This document shows, piece by piece, positions 7,971 through 16,391 of a stretch of DNA of 35,204 bases. A program made the translations under genes and the position numbers. The notes beneath the pieces were generated by a model, which did not search any database, was not told where the DNA came from, and saw only the letters and a list, made by a program, of their open reading frames with translations. Each line of letters begins with the position of its first letter. The first letter of the stretch is position 1. The stretch is taken from positions 1 to 35,204 of the forward strand of contig CAJXMI010000013.1 in the NCBI GenBank assembly GCA_913056145.1. Reading direction: 5' to 3'. This stretch comes from an uncultured Spiribacter sp. (GTDB taxonomy: Bacteria; Pseudomonadota; Gammaproteobacteria; Nitrococcales; Nitrococcaceae).

Positions 7971-8900
7971 ATGCAGTGGCTCGATCGCGAACAGACTCAG
8001 GCCCGGCTCGACTATCAGGCCGTGGCTGACGCCTGCGCCGAGGTGCTCAAGCTGGCCGCCGCGGGCCGCACCGCCTGTCCGCCGCGCGGCGTACTGCCCC
8101 TTGCCGAGGACGGCACGCTGCTGCTGATGCCAGCCACCGATGGCGAGATCGCCATTACCAAGCTGGTTACCGTTCATCCACGCAACAGTCGGCAGGCACG
8201 GCCTACCATTCAGGGCGAAATGGTGGTGCTGGATGCCGCCACCGGCGAGCGGCTGCTGCTGGTTGACGGCGGCGCCGTCTCGGCCCGGCGCACGGCGGCC
8301 GTGTCGCTGCTTGCCGCCCAGCGCCTTGCCCCGCGCACCGACACGCCAGTCCTGGTCTACGGAGCCGGCACTCAGGCCCGCGTGCACCTCGAGGCCTTTC
8401 AGGAAGGACTTGGCATCAACCAGGCCTATCTGTACTCGCGCACCCGTTCGCGTGCCGAGCAGCTTGCGCAACGGATGCATGAGCGTGGCCTGCAGGTGAA
8501 CGTTATTGACAACCCCGACGACGCGCTCGAGCAGGTCCGGCTGATTGTCACCACCACCACCGCCACCACGCCCGTCCTGCCCGAGGCATTGCCCAACGAC
8601 TGTTTCGTGGCAGCTGTCGGCGCATTCCGGGCCCATATGGCCGAGGCCCCGCCCGCCCTTATCGCCCGCTCACGCGTCGTGATCGACACCGAGGAAGGCG
8701 CCCGCGACGAGGCCGGTGATCTGATCCAGGCCCAGGCGCAGGGTGTTTTCCAGTGGTCCGATGCGCTCACGCTGGATGCCGTGATCCGCGAGCAACGGAC
8801 ACCAAAAGGCAACGGCCCCGTGCTCTTCAAGAGCGTGGGCCAGTCGCTCTGGGATCTGGCCGCTGGCCGGGTCCTTGCCGCCACTCTGAACAACGGATGA
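7971..8900 (+). CDS. lhpI: 1-pyrroline-2-carboxylate reductase (ornithine cyclodeaminase/mu-crystallin family)
   Basis: NAD(P)H-dependent reductase of 309 residues. The N-terminal substrate domain contains AITKLVTVHPRNS, and the Rossmann fold begins near residue 123 with VLVYGAGTQARVH. In hydroxyproline clusters this family reduces pyrroline-2-carboxylate, made by the two 3-hydroxyproline dehydratases, to L-proline. Ornithine cyclodeaminase is the family's usual automatic name but fits the context poorly. It lies two bases after the epimerase and seven before the aldehyde dehydrogenase. A short threonine run (residues about 191-197) comes from repeated ACC codons and has no evident meaning. 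Confidence 0.85.
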   Translation: MQWLDREQTQARLDYQAVADACAEVLKLAAAGRTACPPRGVLPLAEDGTLLLMPATDGEIAITKLVTVHPRNSRQARPTIQGEMVVLDAATGERLLLVDGGAVSARRTAAVSLLAAQRLAPRTDTPVLVYGAGTQARVHLEAFQEGLGINQAYLYSRTRSRAEQLAQRMHERGLQVNVIDNPDDALEQVRLIVTTTTATTPVLPEALPNDCFVAAVGAFRAHMAEAPPALIARSRVVIDTEEGARDEAGDLIQAQAQGVFQWSDALTLDAVIREQRTPKGNGPVLFKSVGQSLWDLAAGRVLAATLNNG

Positions 8901-8907
8901 TGCAACC

Positions 8908-10497
8908 ATGAGCAGTTTACCCACCGGACATTTCATTGCCGGCCAGCAAAGTCATGCCGGCACACAGACCTTTCAGGCCGAGCAGGCCGAGAGCGGCGAG
9001 CCACTCGCACCCGCCTTTGCCGAGGCCACAACGGCCGAAGTGGAGATGGCCTGCCAGGCGGCGGCCGCGGTGGCAGACGAGTTTGCCGACTTGCCACTTG
9101 CGCGACGGGCCGGGCTACTCGAGGCCATTGCCGATGCGCTTGATGCGCGTGCCGATGCCTTTGTGGCCCGCACCGGCCTCGAGACCGGTCTGCCCGAGCC
9201 GCGCCTGCGCGGTGAGCTGGCACGCACCAGCGGGCAGCTCCGGCTGTTCGCCAGCGTTGTCAGACGCGGCGACTTCCTTGGCGTGCGTATCGACCATGGC
9301 GACCCTGATCGCGAGCCCGCCCCAAAACCCGATATCCGCCAGTATCAGATCCCCCTGGGGCCCGTGGCTGTCTTTGGCGCCAGCAACTTCCCGCTTGCCT
9401 TCTCGGTGTGCGGTGGCGACACCGCTTCGGCGCTGGCGGCAGGCTGCCCCGTCGTCGTCAAGGGCCATCCGGCCCATCCCGGTACATCGGCGATCGCGGC
9501 CGAGGCCGTCACTGAGGCCCTGCAACAACTGAAACTGCCAGCCGGGATCTTCTCGCTGCTGCAGGGCGAGCGCCATGAGCTGGGCACCGCCCTGGTGCAG
9601 CATCCCGCTATCCAGGCGGTCGGGTTCACCGGCTCGCAGCGCGGTGGTCTCGCGCTTCAGTCCCTCGCCGCGCAGCGCCCGACACCCATTCCGGTGTATG
9701 CCGAGATGGGCAGCGTCAATCCGCTCTTCATACTGCCGGATGCGCTGGCCGAGCGCGCCGAGGCCATCGCAACCGGCCTGGCCGCCTCGTTCACCCTGGG
9801 TTGCGGGCAGTTCTGCACCAAACCCGGGCTGGTCTTTCTGCCCCGTGGCGAGCGGGCCGAGGCCTTCAAGGAAGCCCTTTGCAGCCATGTCGAGGCCATG
9901 CCCGCCGCCGCCATGCTGCATCGGGGCATCCTGTCGGCATTCGAGACAGGCTGCGAGCGCCTTGCCGACATGCCCGGTGTCACCCGCCTTGCCGCCGGGC
10001 AGACGGCCCCGGGCCTCGCAACGGCCCAGGTCTACGCCACCGATCTGGCCACCTTCCGGGGTACACCGGGCATCGCCGAGGAGGTCTTCGGGCCGGTCAC
10101 CGTCATTGTCGAGCTGGATGATGTCGATCGGATGCACGACGTGGCCCAGGGCCTGGAGGGGCAGTTGACGGCCGGGCTGCATGGCACCGACGCGGAACTG
10201 GCTGCATCCCGGGCCCTCATCACGCTACTCGGCCAGCGCGCCGGCCGGGTGCTGTGCAATGGCTTTCCGACCGGCGTCGAGGTGGGTGAGGCAATGGTGC
10301 ACGGTGGCCCCTGGCCGGCTACTACTAACAGCCGCACCACCTCGGTAGGCACGCGGGCCATCGAGCGTTTCTTGCGCCCGGTCAGTTTGCAGGACATGCC
10401 CGAGGCGGCATTGCCCGCCGCGCTGCAAAGCGCCAACCCCCTGGGGCTGCCGCGCCTGGTCGACGGCGCCTTCGAGGCGGGCAGCGCAGGCACATGA
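8908..10497 (+). CDS. 2-oxoglutarate semialdehyde (2,5-dioxovalerate) dehydrogenase
   Basis: Aldehyde dehydrogenase of 529 residues. It resembles the long 2,5-dioxovalerate dehydrogenase subgroup, with the N-terminus TGHFIAGQQSHAG. It oxidises 2-oxoglutarate semialdehyde, the product of the deaminase, to 2-oxoglutarate. The catalytic cysteine is C303 in GCGQFCTKPG and the general base E266 in YAEMGSVNP; the cofactor loop is FTGSQRGG. It has short spacing from the reductase and overlaps the next gene in ATGA, so it is inside the operon. The C-terminus (MVHGGPWPATTNSRTTSVGT) is typical of this subgroup. Confidence 0.88.
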   Translation: MSSLPTGHFIAGQQSHAGTQTFQAEQAESGEPLAPAFAEATTAEVEMACQAAAAVADEFADLPLARRAGLLEAIADALDARADAFVARTGLETGLPEPRLRGELARTSGQLRLFASVVRRGDFLGVRIDHGDPDREPAPKPDIRQYQIPLGPVAVFGASNFPLAFSVCGGDTASALAAGCPVVVKGHPAHPGTSAIAAEAVTEALQQLKLPAGIFSLLQGERHELGTALVQHPAIQAVGFTGSQRGGLALQSLAAQRPTPIPVYAEMGSVNPLFILPDALAERAEAIATGLAASFTLGCGQFCTKPGLVFLPRGERAEAFKEALCSHVEAMPAAAMLHRGILSAFETGCERLADMPGVTRLAAGQTAPGLATAQVYATDLATFRGTPGIAEEVFGPVTVIVELDDVDRMHDVAQGLEGQLTAGLHGTDAELAASRALITLLGQRAGRVLCNGFPTGVEVGEAMVHGGPWPATTNSRTTSVGTRAIERFLRPVSLQDMPEAALPAALQSANPLGLPRLVDGAFEAGSAGT

Positions 10498-11534
10498 GCG
10501 GCAAGGCCATTACCTATCAGGTGACTGACCTGCATGCCGCGGGCGAACCGGTGCGCATCATCACCGGCGGAGCCCCGACGCTGCGCGGCACAACGCTGCT
10601 CGAAAAACGCCGTGATGCCATGGCCAATCACGACGCGGTGCGCCGGCATCTGATGCTGGAGCCCCGCGGGCATGCCGATATGTACGGCGTATGGCCGGTC
10701 GAGCCGGATCATCCCGATTGCGCGCTGGCCGTGCTCTTTTTGCACAATGAGGGCTACAGCACGATGTGCGGGCATGCCACCATCGCACTGGGCCGCTGGG
10801 TGATCGATACGGGGCTTGTGGCGGCCCAGGCGCCAGTGACCCGTTTCCGGCTACAGTGCCCCTGCGGGCCGGTGGCGGTGGCCGTCGAAGTAGACGCATC
10901 CGGGCGCCCCGGGCAGGTGAGCTTTGAGAGTGTGCCGGCATTTGCCGGACAGCTGGATGCCCAGCTCGAATTGCCGGGGCAAGACCCAGTCGAGGTCGAT
11001 GTGGCCTATGGCGGGGCGTATTACGCCATCCTTCCCGCGAGCCGCCTGGGTCTGGATCTGTTTGCGACCCCCTATGACACCCTTGTCCGTACTGCGCGGC
11101 AGATCACCACCGCGGGTCGCGAGCAACTCACCATCGACCACCCCGGCGATCCGGATCTTGGGTTTCTCTATGGCTGCATCCTGACCGACGACGCCGGCCC
11201 GCCCGCGCGGGAGTGCTCACGCAACCTCTGCATCTTTGGCGGCGGCCAGGTGGACCGCAGCGCCACCGGCTCAGGTATCACGGCCCGGCTCGCGCTCGCG
11301 CACGCCCGCGGGTTGATCCAGCCCGGGGAGGTTCATGAATTTGCGGGATTGAGCGGGGTGCCGTTCTCGGGTTCAATTAATGCCCTGACGGATGACGGCG
11401 TTATTGTGACGGTGGCCGGAAGGGGCCATTACAGCGGCAGGGCAACCCTGCGGGTCGAGGCCGATGACCCACTCAGCGCAGGATTCGAGGTGCCGGCGCG
11501 CCTGGCGGATCAGAGCGGGCGCAGCACCACCTGA
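10494..11534 (+). CDS. lhpH: trans-3-hydroxy-L-proline dehydratase (proline racemase family, Cys/Thr)
   Basis: Second proline racemase-fold protein, 346 residues. It keeps the first catalytic cysteine (C92 in STMCGHATIA), but the second is threonine (T258 in VDRSATGSG). In this family Cys/Thr marks trans-3-hydroxy-L-proline dehydratases, which eliminate water instead of racemising. The product, pyrroline-2-carboxylate, would be used by the reductase three genes upstream. It is the last gene of the operon, overlaps the dehydrogenase by four bases, and its 3' end overlaps a small convergent ORF by 25 bases. I rely on the residue rule known for the family. Confidence 0.88.
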   Translation: MSGKAITYQVTDLHAAGEPVRIITGGAPTLRGTTLLEKRRDAMANHDAVRRHLMLEPRGHADMYGVWPVEPDHPDCALAVLFLHNEGYSTMCGHATIALGRWVIDTGLVAAQAPVTRFRLQCPCGPVAVAVEVDASGRPGQVSFESVPAFAGQLDAQLELPGQDPVEVDVAYGGAYYAILPASRLGLDLFATPYDTLVRTARQITTAGREQLTIDHPGDPDLGFLYGCILTDDAGPPARECSRNLCIFGGGQVDRSATGSGITARLALAHARGLIQPGEVHEFAGLSGVPFSGSINALTDDGVIVTVAGRGHYSGRATLRVEADDPLSAGFEVPARLADQSGRSTT

Positions 11535-11692
11535 TCAGACTCGGCACTGGCCAGCCGATAGGGCACCGCGCTGCAGGCAAAACGCTGAATGATCCGCTGG
11601 GCCTCTTCGCGTGCCTCGCGACCCGGCCCGTGAATCACAATCTCCCTGCCCCGGTATTCAACGCGACAATTGTGGCGCATGGTTGCAGCCAT
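11510..11692 (-). CDS. Small protein of unknown function
   Basis: A 60-codon frame with a plausible alpha/beta pattern (RVEYRGREIVIHGPGREARE, then a helix with EEAQRIIQRF). GGGGG lies about eight bases before the ATG at 11692; a second ATG at 11680 lacks one. It converges with the trans-3-hydroxyproline dehydratase and overlaps its last 25 bases. I do not recognise a family. The heptad-like charged helix and absence of long low-complexity runs favour a real gene, but chance in GC-rich DNA is possible. Confidence 0.4.
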   Translation of the reverse strand: MAATMRHNCRVEYRGREIVIHGPGREAREEAQRIIQRFACSAVPYRLASAESDQVVLRPL

Positions 11693-11762
11693 GGACCGGC
11701 CCCCATTCCAGTTTGGTGCACTGCGAAAACGCGGATTGTGACGCCCGGATGACGGGGAGTAA

Positions 11763-11782
11763 AGGGATCTGCTTTGATCCCT
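11763..11782 (-). terminator. Putative terminator of the mod operon
   Basis: Just past the modC stop, a perfect seven-base stem AGGGATC/GATCCCT with a six-base loop is followed on the minus strand by TTTACT. The T tract is short, so this is a weak intrinsic terminator candidate. Confidence 0.45.
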
Positions 11783-11783
11783 G

Positions 11784-12863
11784 TCAATCGTTCAAGCCCA
11801 AAACCTGAGGCCGTATCAATGCCTGCAGATGGCGGCCGGGTTCCAGGCGCAGTGAAGCCGCGGATTGGCGATGCACACTGGCCCAAAGCGTGGCCCGCGA
11901 CCCCGCCTGCAGCTCAACATGCAACCGCCCGCCGCCGGGGCAGTCTATCCGCCTGACCATGACCGGGAGCGCGTTAAGCGCGCCACTGGCCGCAGGCGGC
12001 TCGTCGACCAGCAGCACATCGCGGGCCGCAATGCGCAGACGAACCTGCTCACCGCGCGGCGCCTTCAGTCCCTCCAGCCGCAGCCGCCCACCATCGGTAG
12101 CAAGTGTGGTCAGCCCCCAGTCATTGTCACGTGCCACGACCCGGCCCTCCCAGATCACCATAGGGTCGATATCGCCCAAGGCCGGCCACCACGCGGGTGT
12201 CGAGAAAATGGCGGCCACGTTGTCATGCGCCGCGATCCGGCCGTTGGCCATCAGCATGACGCGATCCGCCAGATCGAGCACCTCATAACGGGCATGGGTG
12301 ACATAGAGAAGCGGAATGCCGAAGCGCTCGGGTATAGCGCGAATAAGCGGCATGATCCGCCGCCGGCGGCCATAGTCGAGTGCTGCCAGGGGCTCATCCA
12401 GGAGCAGCACCCGCGGCCCGCCGAGCAGAGCCCGCCCCAGCGCCACGCGCTGCGCCTCGCCGCCCGACAGGGCCGCCGGCAGACGATCGAGCAGCGGCGC
12501 CAGGCCAAGCACGCTGATGACCTCGTCGCGATCCGGGCCGCCACGGGGCCGGCGCCGCTCTGCATAGGCCAGGTTCTGGCGCACGCTGAGGTGGGCAAAC
12601 AAACGCGTGTCCTGAAACACCAAACCAGCCCGGCGCCGATGCACCGGCAGCCATTGCGTTGATGACTGCCAGACACCGCTGCAGTGGCGCACCATGCCCG
12701 TTGCATTGCGCTCCAGCCCCGCCAGGCAGCGCAGCAAGGTGGTCTTGCCACAGCCCGACTGGCCAAACAACGCCGTAATACCGGCCTGCAACTCACCCGC
12801 CGCGGCCAGCTCAAAGCCTCGCCGCGCCAGCCCCAGATCAAACTCGAGGACCGCCTCGCTCAT
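11784..12863 (-). CDS. modC: Molybdate ABC transporter ATPase ModC
   Basis: ATPase of 359 residues. The N-terminal half has Walker A GQSGCGKTT, signature LSGGEAQR, Walker B VLLLDEPLAALD and switch VTHARYE. The C-terminal third (about 280-355) looks like the molybdate-binding MOP/TOBE domain of ModC. It powers high-affinity molybdate uptake. Its ATG overlaps the modB stop in ATGA, giving the order modA-modB-modC with every junction coupled. No ModE regulator is present nearby. Confidence 0.94.
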   Translation of the reverse strand: MSEAVLEFDLGLARRGFELAAAGELQAGITALFGQSGCGKTTLLRCLAGLERNATGMVRHCSGVWQSSTQWLPVHRRRAGLVFQDTRLFAHLSVRQNLAYAERRRPRGGPDRDEVISVLGLAPLLDRLPAALSGGEAQRVALGRALLGGPRVLLLDEPLAALDYGRRRRIMPLIRAIPERFGIPLLYVTHARYEVLDLADRVMLMANGRIAAHDNVAAIFSTPAWWPALGDIDPMVIWEGRVVARDNDWGLTTLATDGGRLRLEGLKAPRGEQVRLRIAARDVLLVDEPPAASGALNALPVMVRRIDCPGGGRLHVELQAGSRATLWASVHRQSAASLRLEPGRHLQALIRPQVLGLND

Positions 12864-13531
12864 CCAGTCACCCCCGGTCGGCTACGGCGATTGAGGGCAT
12901 ACACCACAAACAGCACCAGGAACGAAAACACCAGGAGGCCGGCGGACAGGGTATGGGCCGCGCCGTACTCAAGTGTCTCGACATGCTCGTAAATCGCGAT
13001 GGCGACCACCCGGGTCTCACCGGGGATACTGCCTCCCACCATCAGCACCGCCCCGAACTCCCCCAGGGTGTGAGCAAAACCCAGCACCACCGCTGTCAAA
13101 AACCCCCGCCCCGCCAGCGGGCAGGCCACCGTAAAAAAGGCATCCAACGGCCTCGCGCCCAGAGTGGCGGCGGCCTCCATCGGGCCTTCCCCCACGGCGC
13201 GAAAAGCGTCACGCAACGGCTGCACCACAAACGGCAATGAATAGATGACCGAGGCAATGACAAGCCCCGAGAAACTAAAGGTTAGCGTCTGTCCGGTCAC
13301 CTTGAACCAGGGCCCGCCGATGGGCCCCTGCGGGCCGAGCAGCGTAAGCAGATAAAACCCGAGCACGGTGGGCGGCAGCACCAGGGGCAGGGCAACAAGG
13401 GCATCAATGGGCACACGCCAGCGACTTCGGGTTACCGCAAGCCACCAGGCGAGCGGCGTCCCCAGGGCCAGCAGGACCACAACAGTGACCGTTGCAAGCT
13501 GGATGCTGATCCACACCGGCGTCAGGTTCAT
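12860..13531 (-). CDS. modB: Molybdate ABC transporter permease ModB
   Basis: Inner-membrane permease of 223 residues with about five hydrophobic segments. Family marks are LPLVLPPTVLGFYLL near residues 49-63 and the EAA loop EAAATLGARPLDAFFTVACPLA followed by GFAHTLGEFGAVLMVGG. It overlaps modA at its start and modC at its end by four bases each. Confidence 0.95.
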   Translation of the reverse strand: MNLTPVWISIQLATVTVVVLLALGTPLAWWLAVTRSRWRVPIDALVALPLVLPPTVLGFYLLTLLGPQGPIGGPWFKVTGQTLTFSFSGLVIASVIYSLPFVVQPLRDAFRAVGEGPMEAAATLGARPLDAFFTVACPLAGRGFLTAVVLGFAHTLGEFGAVLMVGGSIPGETRVVAIAIYEHVETLEYGAAHTLSAGLLVFSFLVLFVVYALNRRSRPGVTG

Positions 13532-14286
13532 TCGCGTTTGCCCGGTGGTGTGTAGCCAAACCCCGCCATGACAGCCGCGGCACGATCACTTTGCAGAAAT
13601 CGCAAAAAAGCGGCGGCACCCGTGGGGTTTGGCGCATTCACCAATTGCACGGCATCCTGCCGAATCGGCTCATGGAGATCAGCGGGGACGGCGAGGAGCG
13701 GCCCGGCCGGGCGGCCGTCCATGTGGACATACGAAGCGGCCACCAGAGCGTGGCTGGCATTGCCGGTGGCCAGGTACTGCAGCGTCTGCCCCACACTCTG
13801 CCCCTGCACCACCCGGGGCACCAGCGCCTCCCACTGGCCCGTGGCCTGCAGCGCTTGCTGCGCGGCCAGGCCATAGGGCGCAAGACGCGGGTTGGCAATG
13901 GCCAGGCGCCGCACCCCGTGCCGCGCCAATCCATTAAACCCGGACTCGGGCAGACCGGCCTCGGGCCGGCCCCACAACACCAACCCACCCTCGGCATAGG
14001 TAAAGCGACTGCCGACAACGGCGAGGCCCTCCTGCACCAGCCGTTGCGGACGCACCTGATCCGCTGCCAGGAAGACATCGAACGGCGCGCCGCTCACAAT
14101 CTGGGCATAGTGATGCCCGGTAGCGCCGGTACTAATGCGCAGCGCGGGCCCGCCCTGGCCCTCAAAAACCTGGGCCAGCTCCTGCAGGGGCGCCAGAAAA
14201 TTGGCTGCCACCGCGACCCGCACCTCGGCACTCGACGCCGGGGCAATCACCATCCACAAGGCCAGTCCAACCAGCCAGCGCCGCAT
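13528..14286 (-). CDS. modA: Molybdate-binding periplasmic protein ModA
   Basis: Solute-binding protein of 252 residues that captures molybdate or tungstate in the periplasm. It has a short signal peptide (MRRWLVGLALWMVIAPASSA) and then the ModA opening EVRVAVAANFLAPLQELA and STGATGHHYAQI, with FLAADQ and an ALVAASYV segment. A GTG at 14295 is in frame, but GGAG lies eight bases before the ATG at 14286 and overlaps the region of the GTG, so the ATG is preferred. It is first in modABC. Confidence 0.93.
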   Translation of the reverse strand: MRRWLVGLALWMVIAPASSAEVRVAVAANFLAPLQELAQVFEGQGGPALRISTGATGHHYAQIVSGAPFDVFLAADQVRPQRLVQEGLAVVGSRFTYAEGGLVLWGRPEAGLPESGFNGLARHGVRRLAIANPRLAPYGLAAQQALQATGQWEALVPRVVQGQSVGQTLQYLATGNASHALVAASYVHMDGRPAGPLLAVPADLHEPIRQDAVQLVNAPNPTGAAAFLRFLQSDRAAAVMAGFGYTPPGKRE

Positions 14287-14364
14287 GCCCGTCACTCCAC
14301 AGAAGATTGAACGGTATGCTCCACCGGGGCCGCGCGGGCGTCAATCGGGGTTTTCCGCCGACCG

Positions 14365-14841
14365 CTATCCCCCGGGCGCCCGGCGTGCCGGCACCAGTCT
14401 GGCCTCGGCCAATCGGGCCTGCAGGTCACGCGCCGAGAGACTTGTGTAGTCGTGCGCCACCTCGGCAACATCCGGGCCGCCCGCCGCGGCAAGGGCCTCG
14501 CGCATGAACCCGAGCATCCGCGAGTCGGCGCAAAGCACGTTGTGGCGGGTGCCCTGCACACGCATGGCCTCGGCAATGTCCCGGGCAAAGCGCTTTTCGA
14601 CCTCATCATCATGGGCATCCCGATGCTCGTCATAGTCATGCCCGCCAGTGGTCGGGCGCCGATTGCGGCCGGTGATCTGGTCGGTGTAAACCGCGCGGTC
14701 GCGGGCCGCATGCTCCGGCGATGCCAGGGTTTGCACCTCGACCAGATCCGGCCCGCTTTCGAACTCGGGCTGTGCCGGGTGCTCCAATGCATAGATCCGT
14801 GCGCGTGCGCCATTGGCCACGACGATGCAGTAATCGGTCAT
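14365..14841 (-). CDS. Host attachment-family protein (PF10116-like)
   Basis: Protein of 158 residues beginning MTDYCIVVANGARARIYAL, the typical opening of proteins described as required for attachment to host cells in Agrobacterium; a similar fold occurs in the bacterial/archaeal eRF1-like (baeRF) group. It has a charged, histidine/aspartate-rich middle (HDYDEHRDAHDDEVEKRFAR) and a C-terminal helix. AGGAG before 14841 fixes the start. It is transcribed away from asmA and lies 78 bases from modA. The molecular function is unproven in most bacteria; a role in stress or translation is only a guess. Confidence 0.8.
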   Translation of the reverse strand: MTDYCIVVANGARARIYALEHPAQPEFESGPDLVEVQTLASPEHAARDRAVYTDQITGRNRRPTTGGHDYDEHRDAHDDEVEKRFARDIAEAMRVQGTRHNVLCADSRMLGFMREALAAAGGPDVAEVAHDYTSLSARDLQARLAEARLVPARRAPGG

Positions 14842-14906
14842 TCGTGTTCTCCTTGTATTGGGCACACACCTTGACTGCGGGCCTCACAAAGGAAGGGACA
14901 GACGGA

Positions 14907-16391
14907 ATGCGGCGCTTGTTCATTGTCATCGGTGTTGTCATCGCTCTGCTGGTCGCGCTTGTGGCCGGTTTCATCGTATTTTTTGATCCCAACGCATGGC
15001 GCGAGGAGATCGCAACCGCCGTCGAGGAAGAGACCGGCCGTTCGTTCGTGATCGAAGGCGAGATCAGCTGGAGCCTGTTCCCGCGCCTCGGTATTGAACT
15101 GGGTGCCTGGCAGATCGGGAGCGGTAACGGCTTCGGCGACACACCCTTCGCGAGCGCTGAAGGCCTGCGCGCGGGCATGCAGGTCATGCCGCTGCTGCGC
15201 GGCGAACTGGTGCTCGAGACGCTGGAGCTGCGCGGCCCCACTGTCAATCTGATCCGCAATGCCAAGGGCCGGGCCAACTGGGAGGGCTTTGGCGGCGGCA
15301 CCGGCGCCGGCTCGGCCAGCACCGGGGGGGCCGGCACGGGCACGCTGCCCGACTGGCTTGCCGGCCTCAGCCTGGGCGGCATCGAACTGAGCGACGGGGT
15401 CATCCGGTTTGATGACCGCACCACCGGCGAGCAGCTGGCGGTCGACCCGCTGACCATTTCACTGGGGGCATTCCAACCCGGGCAGCCCGCGTCGTTCGAC
15501 ATCACCGCGCTACTCACAGGCGATGGCGAGCCCCTCGACACCCGACTTGCCGGCGAGCTGATCGTGCGCACCGACGGCAGCGCTTCACTCCGCAACACCA
15601 ATCTCGAGGCCAATGACCTGCGCATCACGCAGATCTCGGCCGATGCCGCGCCGTCAGCTGATGGCTGGCGGTTACATCCGCTGAGCGCCCGCTTCTATGA
15701 GGGCGACTATGCGGGTGATCTGCAAATCGGTACCGGCCGGCCAGCAATGCCGCTGCAGTTTGATGAGTCGCTGAGCGGGGTGGCGATGGGACCGCTTATC
15801 GCGAGCTTTGCCGACTTTGAGCGTCTCACCGGCGAGGCGGCGATCAGCGCCAATGGCGGATTGTCGCTCGCGGCAGGCGCAGCGCCGCTGGCCACACTCA
15901 ATGCTGATACCGAGTTCGCCATTCGTGATGGCGCCATTCGCGGCATCAATGTGGCACGCACCATCCGCAACGCCCTGGCTCGCCTCGAAGGCCGCCCCCT
16001 CGAGGACAGTGCCGAGACGCCGCAGACCGACTTCACCAGCCTCACCGGCACCGTGGCCGTTCGCGATGGCGTGGCCCGCAGCGATGACATTGCCCTCGAC
16101 TCGCCCCTGCTTCGGCTGCGCGGCACGGGCAGCAGCGATCTGGTTGATCAGGTGCTGGACCTGACCCTGACCGTCAACCTGGTCGGCAGCCTCGAAGGCC
16201 AGGGGGGTGCGGCGCTCGAATCGCTGCAGGGCGTCCCGATCCCGCTGCGCATCACCGGCAGCTGGGACTCCCCGGAGGTTGCCGTTGATATTGAACAGGT
16301 CCTGCGTGACAGCCAGGAGCAGCAATTGCGCGAGCGGGTTGAAGAGGAAGTCGACGAGCTGCGTGACCGCCTGCGGGGCCTCTTTGAGTAA
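14907..16391 (+). CDS. asmA: AsmA-family envelope protein
   Basis: Protein of 494 residues anchored by an N-terminal membrane helix ([20 protein letters not shown]), followed by the AsmA domain with [20 protein letters not shown] and [14 protein letters not shown]. The C-terminal part (from about 330) has the AsmA repeat [15 protein letters not shown] glycine/alanine/serine-rich linker lies near residues 130-147. It is shorter than E. coli AsmA (about 617). The family is linked to outer-membrane assembly or lipid transfer across the periplasm. GGAAGG lies ten bases upstream of the ATG. The last bases overlap the likely mutY start. Confidence 0.88.
   Translation: MRRLFIVIGVVIALLVALVAGFIVFFDPNAWREEIATAVEEETGRSFVIEGEISWSLFPRLGIELGAWQIGSGNGFGDTPFASAEGLRAGMQVMPLLRGELVLETLELRGPTVNLIRNAKGRANWEGFGGGTGAGSASTGGAGTGTLPDWLAGLSLGGIELSDGVIRFDDRTTGEQLAVDPLTISLGAFQPGQPASFDITALLTGDGEPLDTRLAGELIVRTDGSASLRNTNLEANDLRITQISADAAPSADGWRLHPLSARFYEGDYAGDLQIGTGRPAMPLQFDESLSGVAMGPLIASFADFERLTGEAAISANGGLSLAAGAAPLATLNADTEFAIRDGAIRGINVARTIRNALARLEGRPLEDSAETPQTDFTSLTGTVAVRDGVARSDDIALDSPLLRLRGTGSSDLVDQVLDLTLTVNLVGSLEGQGGAALESLQGVPIPLRITGSWDSPEVAVDIEQVLRDSQEQQLRERVEEEVDELRDRLRGLFE

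Noticed and set aside
8550-8575. ACC-rich stretch as a DNA repeat
   Set aside because: It is a short run of threonine codons within the reductase gene; no tandem array.
7971-8900. Ornithine cyclodeaminase
   Set aside because: Family name only; with two 3-hydroxyproline dehydratases in the island, pyrroline-2-carboxylate reductase is the better call.
9115-10182. 355-codon frame opposite the semialdehyde dehydrogenase
   Set aside because: Shadow of a well-supported aldehyde dehydrogenase with catalytic residues in place.
14636-15628. Serine/arginine-rich frame opposite asmA
   Set aside because: Low-complexity shadow that also crosses the divergent promoter of asmA.
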